From assembly GCA_964630925.1 (NCBI GenBank), contig CAZVZK010000051.1, positions 1 to 63,141 on the forward strand: 63,141 nucleotides of DNA. The letters are read 5' to 3'. A model generated the notes under the pieces. That model was given only the letters and a program-made list of their open reading frames with translations. It searched no databases and was not told the origin of the DNA. Origin of the DNA: RGDT01 sp964630925 (GTDB lineage Bacteria > Planctomycetota > Planctomycetia > Gemmatales > Gemmataceae). Within the stretch, counting starts at the first letter, position 1. Each line of letters starts with the position of its first letter. Below are positions 41,231 through 52,248 of the stretch, one piece after another. Position numbers and translations under genes: made by a program.

Positions 41231-41270
41231 GAACGTCGCTGAGCGCTGTCGCTCAGAATCATCAACGTTC
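41231..41270. repeat. Nested inverted repeat in a 361-bp gene-free region
   Basis: Inner hairpin CTGAGCG (41239-41245) and CGCTCAG (41250-41256), outer arms GAACGT (41231-41236) and ACGTTC (41265-41270). The rest of 41133-41493 shows no gene I can support. Confidence 0.5.
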
Positions 41271-41493
41271 CTCAACATCCCTTCGTCGTGGAGCCGTGGA
41301 GCGTGAGCGGATCTCGGCGAGCGGGTTCGCTTCAGCGCCCCGAGTGCAGCGTCAGCGGCTCGTTCTTCGTGAGCGTCTCCGTTAGGGCATACCTCACCGC
41401 CTCAGGCCGGGAGCAGATGCGGCAGACAATATCCCACCTTGCAGCCATCACACGCTTGGGCCTTTCTGGCCCGACCCCGACAATCCGTCCCCA

Positions 41494-44316
41494 TCACTCG
41501 GGTGCCTCCTCCTCCGAGACAGCCGTGGGAGTTGCCAGCAGACGACGCAGGGCGGCGACGGCGGCCAGGCGGATCGCCGGGTCGCCGTCATCGAGGCAGT
41601 CGCGTGCCGCCCTGTGGGCGACCCTCGACCCCGCCCCGCACTCCCGCAGGATCCACAAGGCCAACACCTTGTGATACCCCGTGTACCCGCCCAGCCCACC
41701 CGCGAAACAGGCGACGGCGTCCGCCGGACGTTCACGGGCGATCCACGAGAGGACGTGGAGGCCGAATCCCTGCCGCCCATAGTCCGTACTTCGGGCGGCC
41801 TCGGCCACCGCAGCAAACACCTCCGCCTCCGCGCCCCGTTTCATCAGCTCCTCTCGCTGCGAATCCCGCAACGCCCACACCACCCCGGCGGCCAACCGCT
41901 CGGCCGCCGACGGGGCAGCCCCCTCGCCCAGTCCGGCCAGCTCGACCCGCGCGACACCCCGAACCGTGTCGTGTTCGGCCTCCAGCGCGGCGCGGAGGAG
42001 CGGCAAGGCATCCGCCCCATCACCCAGCCGGCAGGCCGCCCACAGCGCCGCCGCCGCGACCACCCCGTTCGCATGCCCGACGAGCGCCGCCGCCTCCGCA
42101 CGCGCGCCCCTCGCCCCGATCTGACCCAGCGCGACGAGGGCCGCCTCCGCGCAGCCGACATCCTCCCCACACGCCAGCGGCAGGAGGCCTCGGGCCAGCG
42201 ACACCGCCGCCGGGCCGAGGGAGTAGCACAGCCACGCCGCCCTGAACCGCGCCCCTGCATCCCCGCACCCGAGCGCCTTCGGCAACAGCCCGCACACGCG
42301 CCCGGCCACGTCCCCCCCGCTTGACAGGGCGAGGCAGGCATGAGCCCATGCCGCCTCCTCCGGCCCCGCCAGCACACGCAGAAGCCCCGGCGCGGCGGGC
42401 GCGCCGATCTGCCACAACACCTGTGCCGCCGCACCCGCGTTGTCCCCATACAGGTGCCCCAACAGCTCGGGCACCGCCGCCGCGGCCGCCTCCCTCCCCG
42501 CTGGCTCCTCCGCCATCAGTCCCAGGCAGCACGCGGCGGAACGTCGGACATCCCCGGCCCCGTCCTCGGCCAGTCGCTCGCGCAACAGGGCCACCGCCTC
42601 GCTCGCCGACAGGCCGCAATACGGCACTTGCTCCAACGCCCCCGCACGCACCCATGACACGGGCTCCTCGCGTGCCAGCCGTACCAGCTCCCCCGCCGTG
42701 CCCGTCTCCGCGGGCCCACGCACCCCGGCCGCCCGCACGGCCCACGCACGCACGGCGACCCGGTCATCCGCCAGCCCGGACCGCACCACCTCCGCCACCT
42801 CGCCCGTCAGCGGCCCCGTGTCGCACAGGGCACGCAGCGCCACCGAGGCAGCGTGCGCATCCTCCGACCGTGCCAGGCGCACCAGCGTCTCCGCAAGGTC
42901 CTCCTGGCCCGGCCCACCCACCCCCGGAGCGGCACTCGCCTGTACCCAAGCGCTCTCATGGGTCAGCAACCGCCGCAATGCCGGTTCCGCCCTCGGGTCC
43001 GCACTGTCGGCGAGCATCCGCGCCGCCAAACTCGCCCCCACCTCGTCATCAAGCTCCGCCATTTCGAGCAGGGACGGCATCAACAGCCCTCCCCGCGACC
43101 CCCGGCAAGCCTGGCCAAGAGTCGCCATCGCGGATACCCGGACCTCCGGATCATCCCGGAACAGGGGGAGGAGCGCATGGACCGCCTCGTCGGAAACGTG
43201 GTCCAGGTAGCCGAGTGAGAAGGCGGCAGAGGCACGCTGAGCGGGGTCCGGATGACCGAGGAGGTCGAGCAGTCGCGCGGCCACCTCCTGCCCGTCACCC
43301 AACCGGGCGAGCAAGCCAGTGATTGACGCCCGAGCGCCCCCCGTCAGCGCCGGCAGAAGCCGCCTCAACGTCTCCCGCTCCGGCATGCACGCCACGCCGG
43401 CCGAGGCCAGGGCAGCAGCGAACTCACCGTCCGTCTCCCGACCCGCATGCCGGACCAGACCGGCGATCACCTCTGGCACCGCCAACGCCGGATCGAGATC
43501 GATCAGGGCCAGTGCCGCCACCTCCTTCGCCTCTACATCCCCGCGAGCGAAGGCGTCGCGCAGCGGCCCCTCGGCCTGTGCAGCCAACTCCCGCAGCGGC
43601 TCAGCCGCTGAAAGATAACCCCTGCCCTCCCCCAACCAGGCCGGGGCAGCACCCTCGGCGTGGCCGAACATCTCTTCGAGGATCAGCGGCACCGCCCCGG
43701 CCCCGATGGCCGTCAAGGCGTTGGCCGCCTCATACTCGTGCGGGAGGAGACGGCAGAGGAACGGCACGGCGGGCACCGCCGCTGGCCCGATCCTCCCCAG
43801 CGTCTCCGCCGCCATCTCAACCATCCCAGAAACCCCCTCCTCGCTCAGCACCCCAATCAAAGCGGGCACGGCAGGCGCCGCGTCCGGCCCGGCGGCCCGC
43901 AACGCGATGATCGCGTGACCACGGACCGCCGCGTCCTGCTCGTTCAACAACGCCATGAGGCGCGGGAGGGCCGGCGCGATGTCCGCGCGTGACATCCCCT
44001 CCAGCGCCCACGCGGCGTTCGTGGCCCGCAGCTCGTCGCCCGTGAGCAGCTCCACCAACGGCGCGACGGCCACGCCCCCCAGCCGCGTCAACGCCCCCCG
44101 CGCCTCGGAGGCCCGCTCCCATTCCTCGCCACCCAGGGCCTCGATCAACCCCGGCAGTGGGTCGCGCCCGTCCGGCCGCATCCACCGCCATACAGCCCGA
44201 TCTCGCACCCAGGCGGCCCGCGCGTCGCCGCGCTCCTCCAGCCAGTCGGCATACGCCAGCCGCGCCGTGTCGTCCCCGGCAGCGATGGCCCCCAGCAACG
44301 CCGTCTCCTCACTCAT
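41494..44316 (-). CDS. TIGR02996-type HEAT-repeat protein, copy 1
   Basis: 940 aa. The first 45 residues (SEETALLGAIAAGDDTARLA then YADWLEERGDARAAWVRD) match the Gemmata-type repeat-companion domain TIGR02996. The remainder is a long solenoid of HEAT-like units with recurring phrases such as AAAWALEGMSRADIAPALPR and GPAAVPAVPFLCRLLPHE. It is cytoplasmic by lack of a signal. Such proteins are numerous in Gemmata and of unknown function; the solenoid suggests protein binding. It lies 64 bases downstream of a close paralogue. Confidence 0.85.
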   Translation of the reverse strand: MSEETALLGAIAAGDDTARLAYADWLEERGDARAAWVRDRAVWRWMRPDGRDPLPGLIEALGGEEWERASEARGALTRLGGVAVAPLVELLTGDELRATNAAWALEGMSRADIAPALPRLMALLNEQDAAVRGHAIIALRAAGPDAAPAVPALIGVLSEEGVSGMVEMAAETLGRIGPAAVPAVPFLCRLLPHEYEAANALTAIGAGAVPLILEEMFGHAEGAAPAWLGEGRGYLSAAEPLRELAAQAEGPLRDAFARGDVEAKEVAALALIDLDPALAVPEVIAGLVRHAGRETDGEFAAALASAGVACMPERETLRRLLPALTGGARASITGLLARLGDGQEVAARLLDLLGHPDPAQRASAAFSLGYLDHVSDEAVHALLPLFRDDPEVRVSAMATLGQACRGSRGGLLMPSLLEMAELDDEVGASLAARMLADSADPRAEPALRRLLTHESAWVQASAAPGVGGPGQEDLAETLVRLARSEDAHAASVALRALCDTGPLTGEVAEVVRSGLADDRVAVRAWAVRAAGVRGPAETGTAGELVRLAREEPVSWVRAGALEQVPYCGLSASEAVALLRERLAEDGAGDVRRSAACCLGLMAEEPAGREAAAAAVPELLGHLYGDNAGAAAQVLWQIGAPAAPGLLRVLAGPEEAAWAHACLALSSGGDVAGRVCGLLPKALGCGDAGARFRAAWLCYSLGPAAVSLARGLLPLACGEDVGCAEAALVALGQIGARGARAEAAALVGHANGVVAAAALWAACRLGDGADALPLLRAALEAEHDTVRGVARVELAGLGEGAAPSAAERLAAGVVWALRDSQREELMKRGAEAEVFAAVAEAARSTDYGRQGFGLHVLSWIARERPADAVACFAGGLGGYTGYHKVLALWILRECGAGSRVAHRAARDCLDDGDPAIRLAAVAALRRLLATPTAVSEEEAPE

Positions 44317-44380
44317 GGCCCACCCCCCGCACCATCCGCCGCATCAGCCGCAGCGCCGCACCCCGCGTCCCCGCGTCCTC

Positions 44381-47217
44381 CTACACGCACAGCGTCCGCA
44401 GCCGCGGCAGCACACGCATCGGCACCGCCGGACCGACCTCCCACAACGCCCGCAACACCGTCCTCCCCCACCCGCGCTCGCTGCACGCGCTGAAGGACGA
44501 ATCCAGTGCGTCCGCAGTCCTGTCCGCGTCGCGCATCCCGACACGCCGCAGCACCTCGACGGCCGTCCCGTGCCTGCCGTGGTGCGAGCGGGTCGCCGCG
44601 CTCAGCACCTCCCGATACGCCTCCTCGTCCCCGGCCGCCAGCGGCGCGATGATGTCCGCGATGGCCGGCCGCAGCCCGAACACGATGGCCGCCGCGAACA
44701 GGTCCTCCACCTTCGGCGCCTCCATCAGCCCCGCACGGAACAGCTCCAGATGCGCCCCGAGTTTCACGCAATACCGCCCCGATGCCAGCCACCCCCGCCA
44801 CAGCTCCACGGCCACGCCCAACGGCAATAGCCGCCCCGCCACCCACACCGCGCACGCCGCCACATCATCGGTCCCGTGGTCGAGCAGCGCCACGCAGTCC
44901 GACCACGCCGCCCCGCCAGGGCCGATCCGCCCAAGGGCAGTCAGCGCGTACTCCGTCGTGTTCGCGTTATGCCCCATCAGGAGCTGGGTCAGCGGCCCCG
45001 CAGCCGTCCCAGGCATCGCGCAAACCGCCAGCGTCTTCGCCGCCTCCTCGGCCAGATCCGCGTCGGCCAGGACACCCAGCAGCGCGTCCGCCGCCGGCGC
45101 CGCCGCCTCGCCCATGTCCTCCAGGGCGCGGCACGCCTCCCGCCGCTCGACCCCATCCCCTCCGTTCAGCACCCCGATCAACGCCGGCACCGCCGCCGCT
45201 CCCGCCGCCGCCAGCGCGCGGGCCGCACCGTTCCCCATCCTGCCAACGAGCGGCACCAGCTCAGGGACCGCCTCCCCGATGTCGGCCCCGCCGTCGGCGA
45301 GATCGGCCAGCCGATGCGCCGCCGTATCCGCGCACCCCTCGTCCCCCAGCCGGCCACGCAGCAGCCCGATGACCTCCCCGTCCGGCAGGCCACACATCGA
45401 GAGGAAGTCGAGCGCCGCCGCACGCACCTCGCCGGCGGGGTCATCGGCCGCCATCCGCAGCGCCTCGGCCACGAAATCCTCGCCGCGTATCGCCGCCGCC
45501 CTCAACACCGCCATCCGCACCCCCGGCGCGTCATCGCCCAGCGCCGCCCGCAGCCCCGCCGTCACGCCATCCGCCGGTCCCGCCTCCGCCAGCGCGTCGG
45601 CCGCGTCGCCGCGCACCCCGGCGTCGTCGTCGATCAGCGCGCCCAGCAAGACCGCCGCCTCCGCCCGGCCATGCAACAGGATGATCGCCTGCCGCCGCAC
45701 CTCCGGGGACGCCGCCGACACCCCGCCACGGATGCCCTCCAACCACTCGTCGCCCTCCCACCCCGCCATCTGAATCAGCGCCCAGGTCGCGACATCGGCG
45801 TGCCGCCCCCGCGCCGCCGCCAGCGTCGCACGCCGCACCAACCCACGCGCCGCCACCCTGCCGCCCGACAGCGCCATGCGGGCCGCGTCGCGCACCTCCT
45901 TCTCCCCGTCGTCCAGCAGCGGGATGATGGCCGACAGCGCGTCGTCCGGCAGCTCATCCATGTTCCCCAGCGCCGACACCGCCGCCGTCCGCCGCTCCGC
46001 GCTGGCGTGCCCCAGCAGCCCGCACAGAATGCGAATCGCCCCGCCGGCCTCCCCCAGCCGCTCCATCACCCCGGCGATGGTGCCGGCCGCCGACTGCCGC
46101 AGCCCCGGCAGCAGCCGGCCCAGAACCTCCGCCGGCGGCGGCGCGTACGGCGCCGCCTCCTCGATGGCGTCCGCCAGCCGCGCCTCGTCCCTCCAGTGCT
46201 CACGCCCCGCCTCCAGCTCCGCCAGCAGCACCGGCACCGCCGCCTCGGGGGCCTGACGAATCAACGCCAGCGCCGCCGCCTCGCGCACCGCCTCCTCGCC
46301 GTCGCGCAGCGCCGAAAGCAGCGTCGGCAACGCCCCCTCCGCCAGCCGCCGCAGCGCCGACACCGCCACGTCAATCGCCTCGCGCCCCCTCCTGCCCACC
46401 TCCTCCAGCATCGCCGCCACCGCGGCGGGCCCGATCGCCACCAGAGCCTCGTCGGCCTCGTCGTCGTAATAGTTCCCCAGTCGCATCAGCGCCGGCACCG
46501 CCGGCACCGCCGCCGGCCCCAGCCAGGCCACGGCCTCGGCGATGGCATCGCCGTCCTCTTCGAACTCGTCCCACTCCCCGTCCTCGTCCGGCATCATCTC
46601 GATCAGCCGCGGCAGGGCCGGCGCCGCGGCCTCCCCCAGCGGCCGCAGCGCCAGCATCGCCGCCAAGTACACGTCCTGCTCCCCACGTCCGAGCAGCGCC
46701 AGNNNNNNNNNNNNNNNNNNNNNNNNNNNNNNNNNNNNNNNNNNNNNNNNNNNNNNNNNNNNNNNNNNNNNNNNNNNNNNNNNNNNNNNNNNNNNNNNNN
46801 NNGCGCCAGCATCGCCGCCAAGTACACGTCCTGCTCCCCACGTCCGAGCAGCGCCAGGATATCCGGCAGGTGCGGCTCCACGTCCTCGCGCGTCATCGCC
46901 CCGAGCGCCTCGCCGGCCCAGTAGGCGAAATCCCCCGACCCGATGACCCGCAGCAGCCCCGGCACCGCGGCCGCCCCGAGCTTCCCCGAGACGGCACGGG
47001 CCGCATCGCGCTTCGGGTGTTGTTCGTCCGTCGCCGCCGCCAGGATCGCCGCCGTCGGGTCGCCCCCGTCGGGCAGCATCCACTCGAAGACCCCCGCGTC
47101 ACGCACCCACGCCGCACGCCGGTCGCCGCGTTCCTCCAGCAGGTCGGCATACGCCAGCCGGGCCACGTCATCGTGGTCCTCGGCGGCGGCCTTCAGAAGC
47201 GCCGACTCGTCGCGCAT
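44381..47217 (-). CDS. TIGR02996-type HEAT-repeat protein, copy 2 (gap inside)
   Basis: Start ATG at 47217. Same N-terminal domain as copy 1 (MRDESALLKAAAEDHDDVARLAYADLLEERGD in two parts: ESALLKAAAEDHDD and ARLAYADLLEERGDRRAAW), then HEAT-like units to the end. A 100-N gap with a 55-bp repeat interrupts the frame; removing 155 bases (gap plus one copy) gives 2682 bases, exactly 894 codons, and joins the two parts in frame (LALLGRGEQDVYLAAMLA then LRPLGEAAAPALP). So it is almost certainly one intact gene of about 893 aa. Confidence 0.85.
46648..46857. other. 100-N gap flanked by a 55-bp direct repeat
   Basis: Bases 46648-46702 and 46803-46857 are identical, separated by exactly 100 N. Collapsing them restores the reading frame of the gene. 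Confidence 0.9.
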
Positions 47218-47277
47218 GGGCATCCCCCCGAAGGACGCTCTCCTCATCGAGCGCCCAGCGAAAGGATACGGCCCTGG

Positions 47278-49689
47278 TCAGTGGTTGAACATGAACTCGC
47301 GGCTGTTGAGCAGCGACCAGAACACGTCCTCCAGCGCCACCCGCTTGTCCTTCTCCTCCGCCATCAGCCCCGTCAGTTTCTTCATCTCCGCCGCCGTCGG
47401 CTTGCGGCTCAGGCACCTGATGTACAGCTCCTCGATGATCGCCTCCGGCGTCTTCTTCTCGCCCAGACGCCTCGCGATCAGACCGCCCGCGCTGATCCGG
47501 TTGCCCGTCGTGTCGCCGTTCAGCAGGTGCAGCGACTGCGACAGCGTCGGCTCCAGCCGCACCTCGCAGCCGCACACCGTCTCGCGCATCGGACGCCCGA
47601 ACGTCGTCAGGAAGTACGTCGAGACCGAGCCGTCCGCGATCTGCACCGCCCGCGCCCCGTTCGGCAGGCCGGGGAACTTGTTCTTCGTCTCCGTCACCTG
47701 TGTGATGCAGTCGAGGAACGTCTCCGCCTTGATCCGCCTCAGATAGCTGCGGGCGTAGTTCCGCGTGTCCCCCGCCGACGACTCGTGCCCCTGCGTCGCC
47801 AGCTGGTACGTCCGCGACGTGCAGATGTCCCGCACCAGCTTCTTGAAGTCGTACTTGTACTCGGTGAACTTCTTCCCCAGCGCCGCCAGCAGCTCGGGGT
47901 TGCTCGCCGGGTTGCTGATGCGCACGTCGTCGATCTCGTCCACGATGCCGACGCCGAAGAAGTGGTGCCACACCCGGTTGCCGAGGTTCGTGGCGAAGTA
48001 CGGGTTATCCGCCGACGCCAGCCACCTCGCCATCACCTTCCGCCGGTCCTCGCCCTTCAGCTCCGGCACCTCGCCTCCCAGGAACTTCGGCCTCATCACC
48101 ACACGCTTGACCGGGTGCGTCACCTCGCCGCCGCGCGAGTTGTACACGATCTGCTCGCGCGGGTCGTCCGCCCCCTTGCGCCCGATCTGGCTGAAGAAGG
48201 CCGCGAACCCATAGTAATCGTCCTGCGTCCACCGGTCGAACGGGTGGTTGTGGCACTGGGCGCACTGCGTCCGCATGCCCATGAACACCTGGGCCACGTT
48301 CTCCGACACCTTCAGGATGTCCGTCTCACTCTGGTAGTAATTCGTCGCCGGGCTCTTGAACGTCCCGCCCGACGCCCCCAGAAGCTCCTGCACCCACTCA
48401 TTCACCGGCACGTTCTTGGCGATCCTCTCCTGCAGCCAGTCGTAGTACAAGAGCATCGCCTTGTAGCTCACCTGCTGGCTCGACTTGATCTGCAGCAGCT
48501 CCGCCCACTTCAGCACCCACAGCTCGACGAACTCCTTCCGCCCCAGCAATTCGTCGATGAGCTTCTCGCGCTTGGCCGCGTCCTTGCTCGACATGAACCT
48601 CCCGTACTCCTCCGCCGTCGGCAGCACGCCGATCACGTCCACGTAGGCCCGCCGCAGGAACGTCTCGTCATCACACACCGCGCCGGGGATGATGCGTAGC
48701 TTCTTCAGCTTCGCGTGCACCAGCGTGTCGATGTAGTTCTTCTCCTCGATCTTCGGGAACTCGAATTTGAGCCCCTTCGGCAGCACGATGACCTGCGAGC
48801 CGACCGTGAACGTGGCGAACCGCGCCATCACGAACGCCTCACCGCGCTCCGCCGCCGTCACCTGCCCGTCCTCGCTGATCTTCGCCGAGGTCTCGTTGTT
48901 CGACAGGAACAGGGCCAGGTGCGTCACGTCCCGGACCGAGCCGTCCGAGTACGTCGCCCGCACCGTCATCTGCTGCGTCTCGCCCTTGCCGTCCAGCACC
49001 GCGTTCTTGGGGTAGATGTCCAGCGCCGTCGCCGTCGGGATCGTCGCGGGGTCGCTCGGGGCCTTGGCCTCCATCCACCGCACCAGCTCCTTGTGCAGGA
49101 ACCCGCCCGGCTTGATACGCTGCCCGCCGGTGTGCGGCACCTTGCCGAGCGACTTCTCGACCAGCAGGCTCTCCTCCGGCAGCGCCAGGTTGATCCGCCG
49201 CCCCGGCGCCTCGCGCGTCAGGCGGTAATGATCCCCGTCCGGGTCGAACCCGAACAGCGACAGCCGGAACCCGTCCTTGCCGCGGGCAGCCCCGTGGCAC
49301 CCGCCCTGGTTGCACCCCGCACGCATGAAGATCGGCATCACGTCCAGCTTGAAGCTGATCGGACGGTCCTTGGCCGCGTCCTTCACCTTGACCGGCACAC
49401 GCACCACCTTGCCTTCCAGCTCGACCACGAGCTGCGTCTCGCCGTCGGCCAGCGGCGTCAGGACGTTGCCCTCCAGCTTCGCGAGCTTGGCATCGACGAG
49501 CGCCACCTTGGCCTTCGCCGTCACGTCGCGCGTGATGCCGTCGTCGAACGCCGCCTGGACGACGAACGTCTGCCGCCCCCGTGCGGTGGCCATGTTGATG
49601 TCCGGCGGCGACACGCTGATCGACACCAGCGCCGCCTGGGCGGGCAGGCCGAGGCTCAACAGCAGCAGGGCGGCAACGCTATTTCGCAT
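47278..49689 (-). CDS. DUF1549/DUF1553 planctomycete protein with Ig-like repeats
   Basis: 803 aa. Signal peptide (about 1-19), bacterial Ig-like segments (DDGITRDVTAKAKVALVDAK and SDGSVRDVTHLALFLSNNE), the heme-like CX4CH motif AGCNQGGCHGAARGKDGFRL (about 130), then the DUF1549 domain (DETFLRRAYVDVIGVLPTAE), a CAQCH motif (QCAQCHNHPFDRWTQDDYYG) and DUF1553 (LGNRVWHHFFGVGIVDEIDD). These proteins are secreted, typical of planctomycetes, and thought to have cytochrome-like or peptidase-like roles. Third gene of the DUF1501 operon. Confidence 0.92.
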   Translation of the reverse strand: MRNSVAALLLLSLGLPAQAALVSISVSPPDINMATARGRQTFVVQAAFDDGITRDVTAKAKVALVDAKLAKLEGNVLTPLADGETQLVVELEGKVVRVPVKVKDAAKDRPISFKLDVMPIFMRAGCNQGGCHGAARGKDGFRLSLFGFDPDGDHYRLTREAPGRRINLALPEESLLVEKSLGKVPHTGGQRIKPGGFLHKELVRWMEAKAPSDPATIPTATALDIYPKNAVLDGKGETQQMTVRATYSDGSVRDVTHLALFLSNNETSAKISEDGQVTAAERGEAFVMARFATFTVGSQVIVLPKGLKFEFPKIEEKNYIDTLVHAKLKKLRIIPGAVCDDETFLRRAYVDVIGVLPTAEEYGRFMSSKDAAKREKLIDELLGRKEFVELWVLKWAELLQIKSSQQVSYKAMLLYYDWLQERIAKNVPVNEWVQELLGASGGTFKSPATNYYQSETDILKVSENVAQVFMGMRTQCAQCHNHPFDRWTQDDYYGFAAFFSQIGRKGADDPREQIVYNSRGGEVTHPVKRVVMRPKFLGGEVPELKGEDRRKVMARWLASADNPYFATNLGNRVWHHFFGVGIVDEIDDVRISNPASNPELLAALGKKFTEYKYDFKKLVRDICTSRTYQLATQGHESSAGDTRNYARSYLRRIKAETFLDCITQVTETKNKFPGLPNGARAVQIADGSVSTYFLTTFGRPMRETVCGCEVRLEPTLSQSLHLLNGDTTGNRISAGGLIARRLGEKKTPEAIIEELYIRCLSRKPTAAEMKKLTGLMAEEKDKRVALEDVFWSLLNSREFMFNH

Positions 49690-49764
49690 TGGTGTTCATC
49701 TCTCGTGTATTCGTCCAGGCGAGCGGCGCGGCGTGAGCCCGCCGTGTCTTGATCACATTCAGCG

Positions 49765-52248
49765 TCACTTCTTCGGCGGCGCCGGCGGCGTCTTCACCTC
49801 ACGCTCCGCCTTCTCGCGCTCCTCCTGCTCCTTGCGCAGCTGCTCCAGCCGCGTCAGACGCCTCGGCGGCGTCGGGGGCGTCGGCGTCACGACGGGCGGC
49901 TTGTCCGGCGGCTTCGCCACCACCACCGGCACCTTCGGCACGATGGGCACGTCCACACGCAGCTCGCTGTACCCCGTGTTGGCCACCATCGCCTCGCCCG
50001 CCCTCGTCACGGTGACCTGGCAGAAGAGGTTGCGGTGGATGCCCGCCGGGCTGGTCTTGTCGGTCGTGATCTTGAACACGATCTCCTTCGTGTCCTTGTC
50101 GATCTGTTGATCCGCCGTCGTCACCTTGAACGGCAGCCCGAGGAGCTTCACCGTCGCCTTGCCTTCGAACGGCGTCGTCTGCACCTTCACCAGCAGCTCC
50201 GTCTCCTTGCCCTGCTCGACGGCGGAGCGCTGCATGTTGGCGACAACGAACGGGGCCGCCACCTCGACCGCCGCGAGCTGCGACGAGGTCCACACCGGCC
50301 CCTTCCCCGCGTCGGCCACCGCCACCACCGCCGTCTTCCATTTCCGGATCATCGCGTTGGGGGCCGCGTTCATCGCCAGGACCGCCTCGGTGGCCCCGGC
50401 GGTGATCGTCGCCGCCGAGGCGGAGCTGACGCCGGGCGGGTTCCACAGCGGGAACACGGTGATCGGCCCGGTGAAGCCCGGCTTCCGTCTGGCGACGATC
50501 TTCAGCCCGAGCGAGCCGTTCTGCAACAGCGGCACCTTCGGCTCGACGATCTCGACCGAGTACGGCGCCTCCTCGGCCACCGCCGCCGCCAGCCTCGTGG
50601 CCTCGATCTTCCAGTAGGTCGATTGCCCCGGCCCGCCCATCACAAGCTCCGCCATCTGGTAGAACGCGCTGCCCAGCGGCGGGTGCTTGGCGTCCGCGTG
50701 CGTCACCCGCAGCGCCCCCAGCGTCCCGGCGATGGCCGCGTCCGGCCTCGCCTCGAACACGACGGGGATCGTGTCCAGCGCCGGGATCATGCTCTCCGCG
50801 TTGACGGTCATGCCCGCGGGCAGGCCGTCCACGCCGATGCTGACCTCCCCGCCGAAGTTCTGCCGCGACACGTTCATCAGCACGGCCATCCGCCCGCCAC
50901 GCGGCACGGTGACCGTCTGCCGCTCCTGCGAGTACAGCGCCACCTTGGGGATGCTCACGACGGCCACGGGCGCCACCGGCGTGAACTCGACGCGGTAGAA
51001 GTAATTCGGCCCGCCCTTGCCGAGGTGGTCCGTCACCGAGAGGACGAGCTCGCGGTCGTCGGGGAACGTGTAGCGGAAGTAGCTGTCCGGCCCGCCCGAG
51101 TCGTCGTTCGCCGCCACCGCCCCGCCCCCGGCGGCCGACAGCGTCATCACCGAGTCCAACGGCGACCCCAGCCGGCGGGCGTAGCAATGGATGTCGAACG
51201 TCTGCCCTTTCTTGCCCTTGAACTTGAAGCAGTCCACGTCGCCATCCTTGCCGATGACGCCGTTGAGCGCCATCCCGCAATCCGGCACCGGCGTCGCGGC
51301 CTTGTGGTCGTCGTTCGGCTCCGTCTCGATGACGTTCCCGGCGGACGAGACGCGGAACGGGATGCCTGACGGCGAGATACCGCCCCCGTCCTGGCAGTGC
51401 AGCTTGATGGTCGTGTTCGGCGTGTTGGGGAGGCGGACCTTCTGCTTGATCGGCCCGGCGGGGTCGCCGAGGAAGGTGACCTCGACCTCCTCGCCGGCCT
51501 TGCCGCCGGCGGGCAGCACGGCGAGGGGCCGGGGGAACCCGCCGATGTGCAGGCGGTAGACGCACGACCCGTTGCCCTGGTAGGCGCTCTCGCGGACCAT
51601 GACGTAATACGTCCCGTCCGCCGGCGCCACGACGGAGCAGATGCCGTCCTGCCCGTTGAGCGGCGTGTCATCCGACGTCGCCAGCTCGAAGCGCTTGGCG
51701 TCGAGGATCGCGATGAACGGGTCGAACAGCGTCACGCCGAGACGCATGCCTTCGATCTCGGCGGACAGCCGCTGCCCCTTCTTCAGTTCGACCGCGTAGT
51801 AATCCACGTCCTCGTACTGAACGACCCCTTCGACGGTGACGTTCATGCCGATCTTCTGCGCCGTCGCGAGGTCGTTATTCGGCTCCTTCTCCGCGACGGC
51901 GGGCAACGCCCCCACCCACAGCGTACGCATCTCGCTGATGCCGCTCGCCGTCCGCACCCGCACCGCGTGCTCGCCGAGGGCGCAGTCCGGGGCGGCCTTG
52001 AGGGTGGCCTTGACGGCGTTGTCGTTGATCTTCTCGATCTTCGACACGGCGAAGCCGGGGTTGTAGAAGACGATCTCGTTGGCGTCACCCAGGCGGGCCC
52101 CGGAGAACGTGACGACGCTCTCGGCCCCGCGCTGCACCCCGCGCGGCGACACGCCGCCGAGCGACGGCGAAGCGCAGAAAGCAGAATTGTCCACGGATAA
52201 CACGGAGAACACGGATAAGGAAAGCAAGCAGGCCAAATTGGTCTTCAT
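49765..52248 (-). CDS. PPC-domain (pre-peptidase C-terminal) secreted protein
   Basis: 827 aa. Signal peptide residues 1-26, of which about 10-21 (SLSVFSVLSVDN) is encoded by an ATCCGTG interspersed repeat. Two or more PPC-like beta domains (NDLATAQKIGMNVTVEGVVQ, YEDVDYYAVELKKGQRLSAE, DGDVDCFKFKGKKGQTFDIH, ANDDSGGPDSYFRYTFPDDR) and further Ig-like parts in the second half. The C-terminus has a Pro-rich segment and a charged tail (LEQLRKEQEEREKAEREVKT). No catalytic domain is seen. Middle gene of the DUF1501 operon. Confidence 0.88.
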   Translation of the reverse strand: MKTNLACLLSLSVFSVLSVDNSAFCASPSLGGVSPRGVQRGAESVVTFSGARLGDANEIVFYNPGFAVSKIEKINDNAVKATLKAAPDCALGEHAVRVRTASGISEMRTLWVGALPAVAEKEPNNDLATAQKIGMNVTVEGVVQYEDVDYYAVELKKGQRLSAEIEGMRLGVTLFDPFIAILDAKRFELATSDDTPLNGQDGICSVVAPADGTYYVMVRESAYQGNGSCVYRLHIGGFPRPLAVLPAGGKAGEEVEVTFLGDPAGPIKQKVRLPNTPNTTIKLHCQDGGGISPSGIPFRVSSAGNVIETEPNDDHKAATPVPDCGMALNGVIGKDGDVDCFKFKGKKGQTFDIHCYARRLGSPLDSVMTLSAAGGGAVAANDDSGGPDSYFRYTFPDDRELVLSVTDHLGKGGPNYFYRVEFTPVAPVAVVSIPKVALYSQERQTVTVPRGGRMAVLMNVSRQNFGGEVSIGVDGLPAGMTVNAESMIPALDTIPVVFEARPDAAIAGTLGALRVTHADAKHPPLGSAFYQMAELVMGGPGQSTYWKIEATRLAAAVAEEAPYSVEIVEPKVPLLQNGSLGLKIVARRKPGFTGPITVFPLWNPPGVSSASAATITAGATEAVLAMNAAPNAMIRKWKTAVVAVADAGKGPVWTSSQLAAVEVAAPFVVANMQRSAVEQGKETELLVKVQTTPFEGKATVKLLGLPFKVTTADQQIDKDTKEIVFKITTDKTSPAGIHRNLFCQVTVTRAGEAMVANTGYSELRVDVPIVPKVPVVVAKPPDKPPVVTPTPPTPPRRLTRLEQLRKEQEEREKAEREVKTPPAPPKK

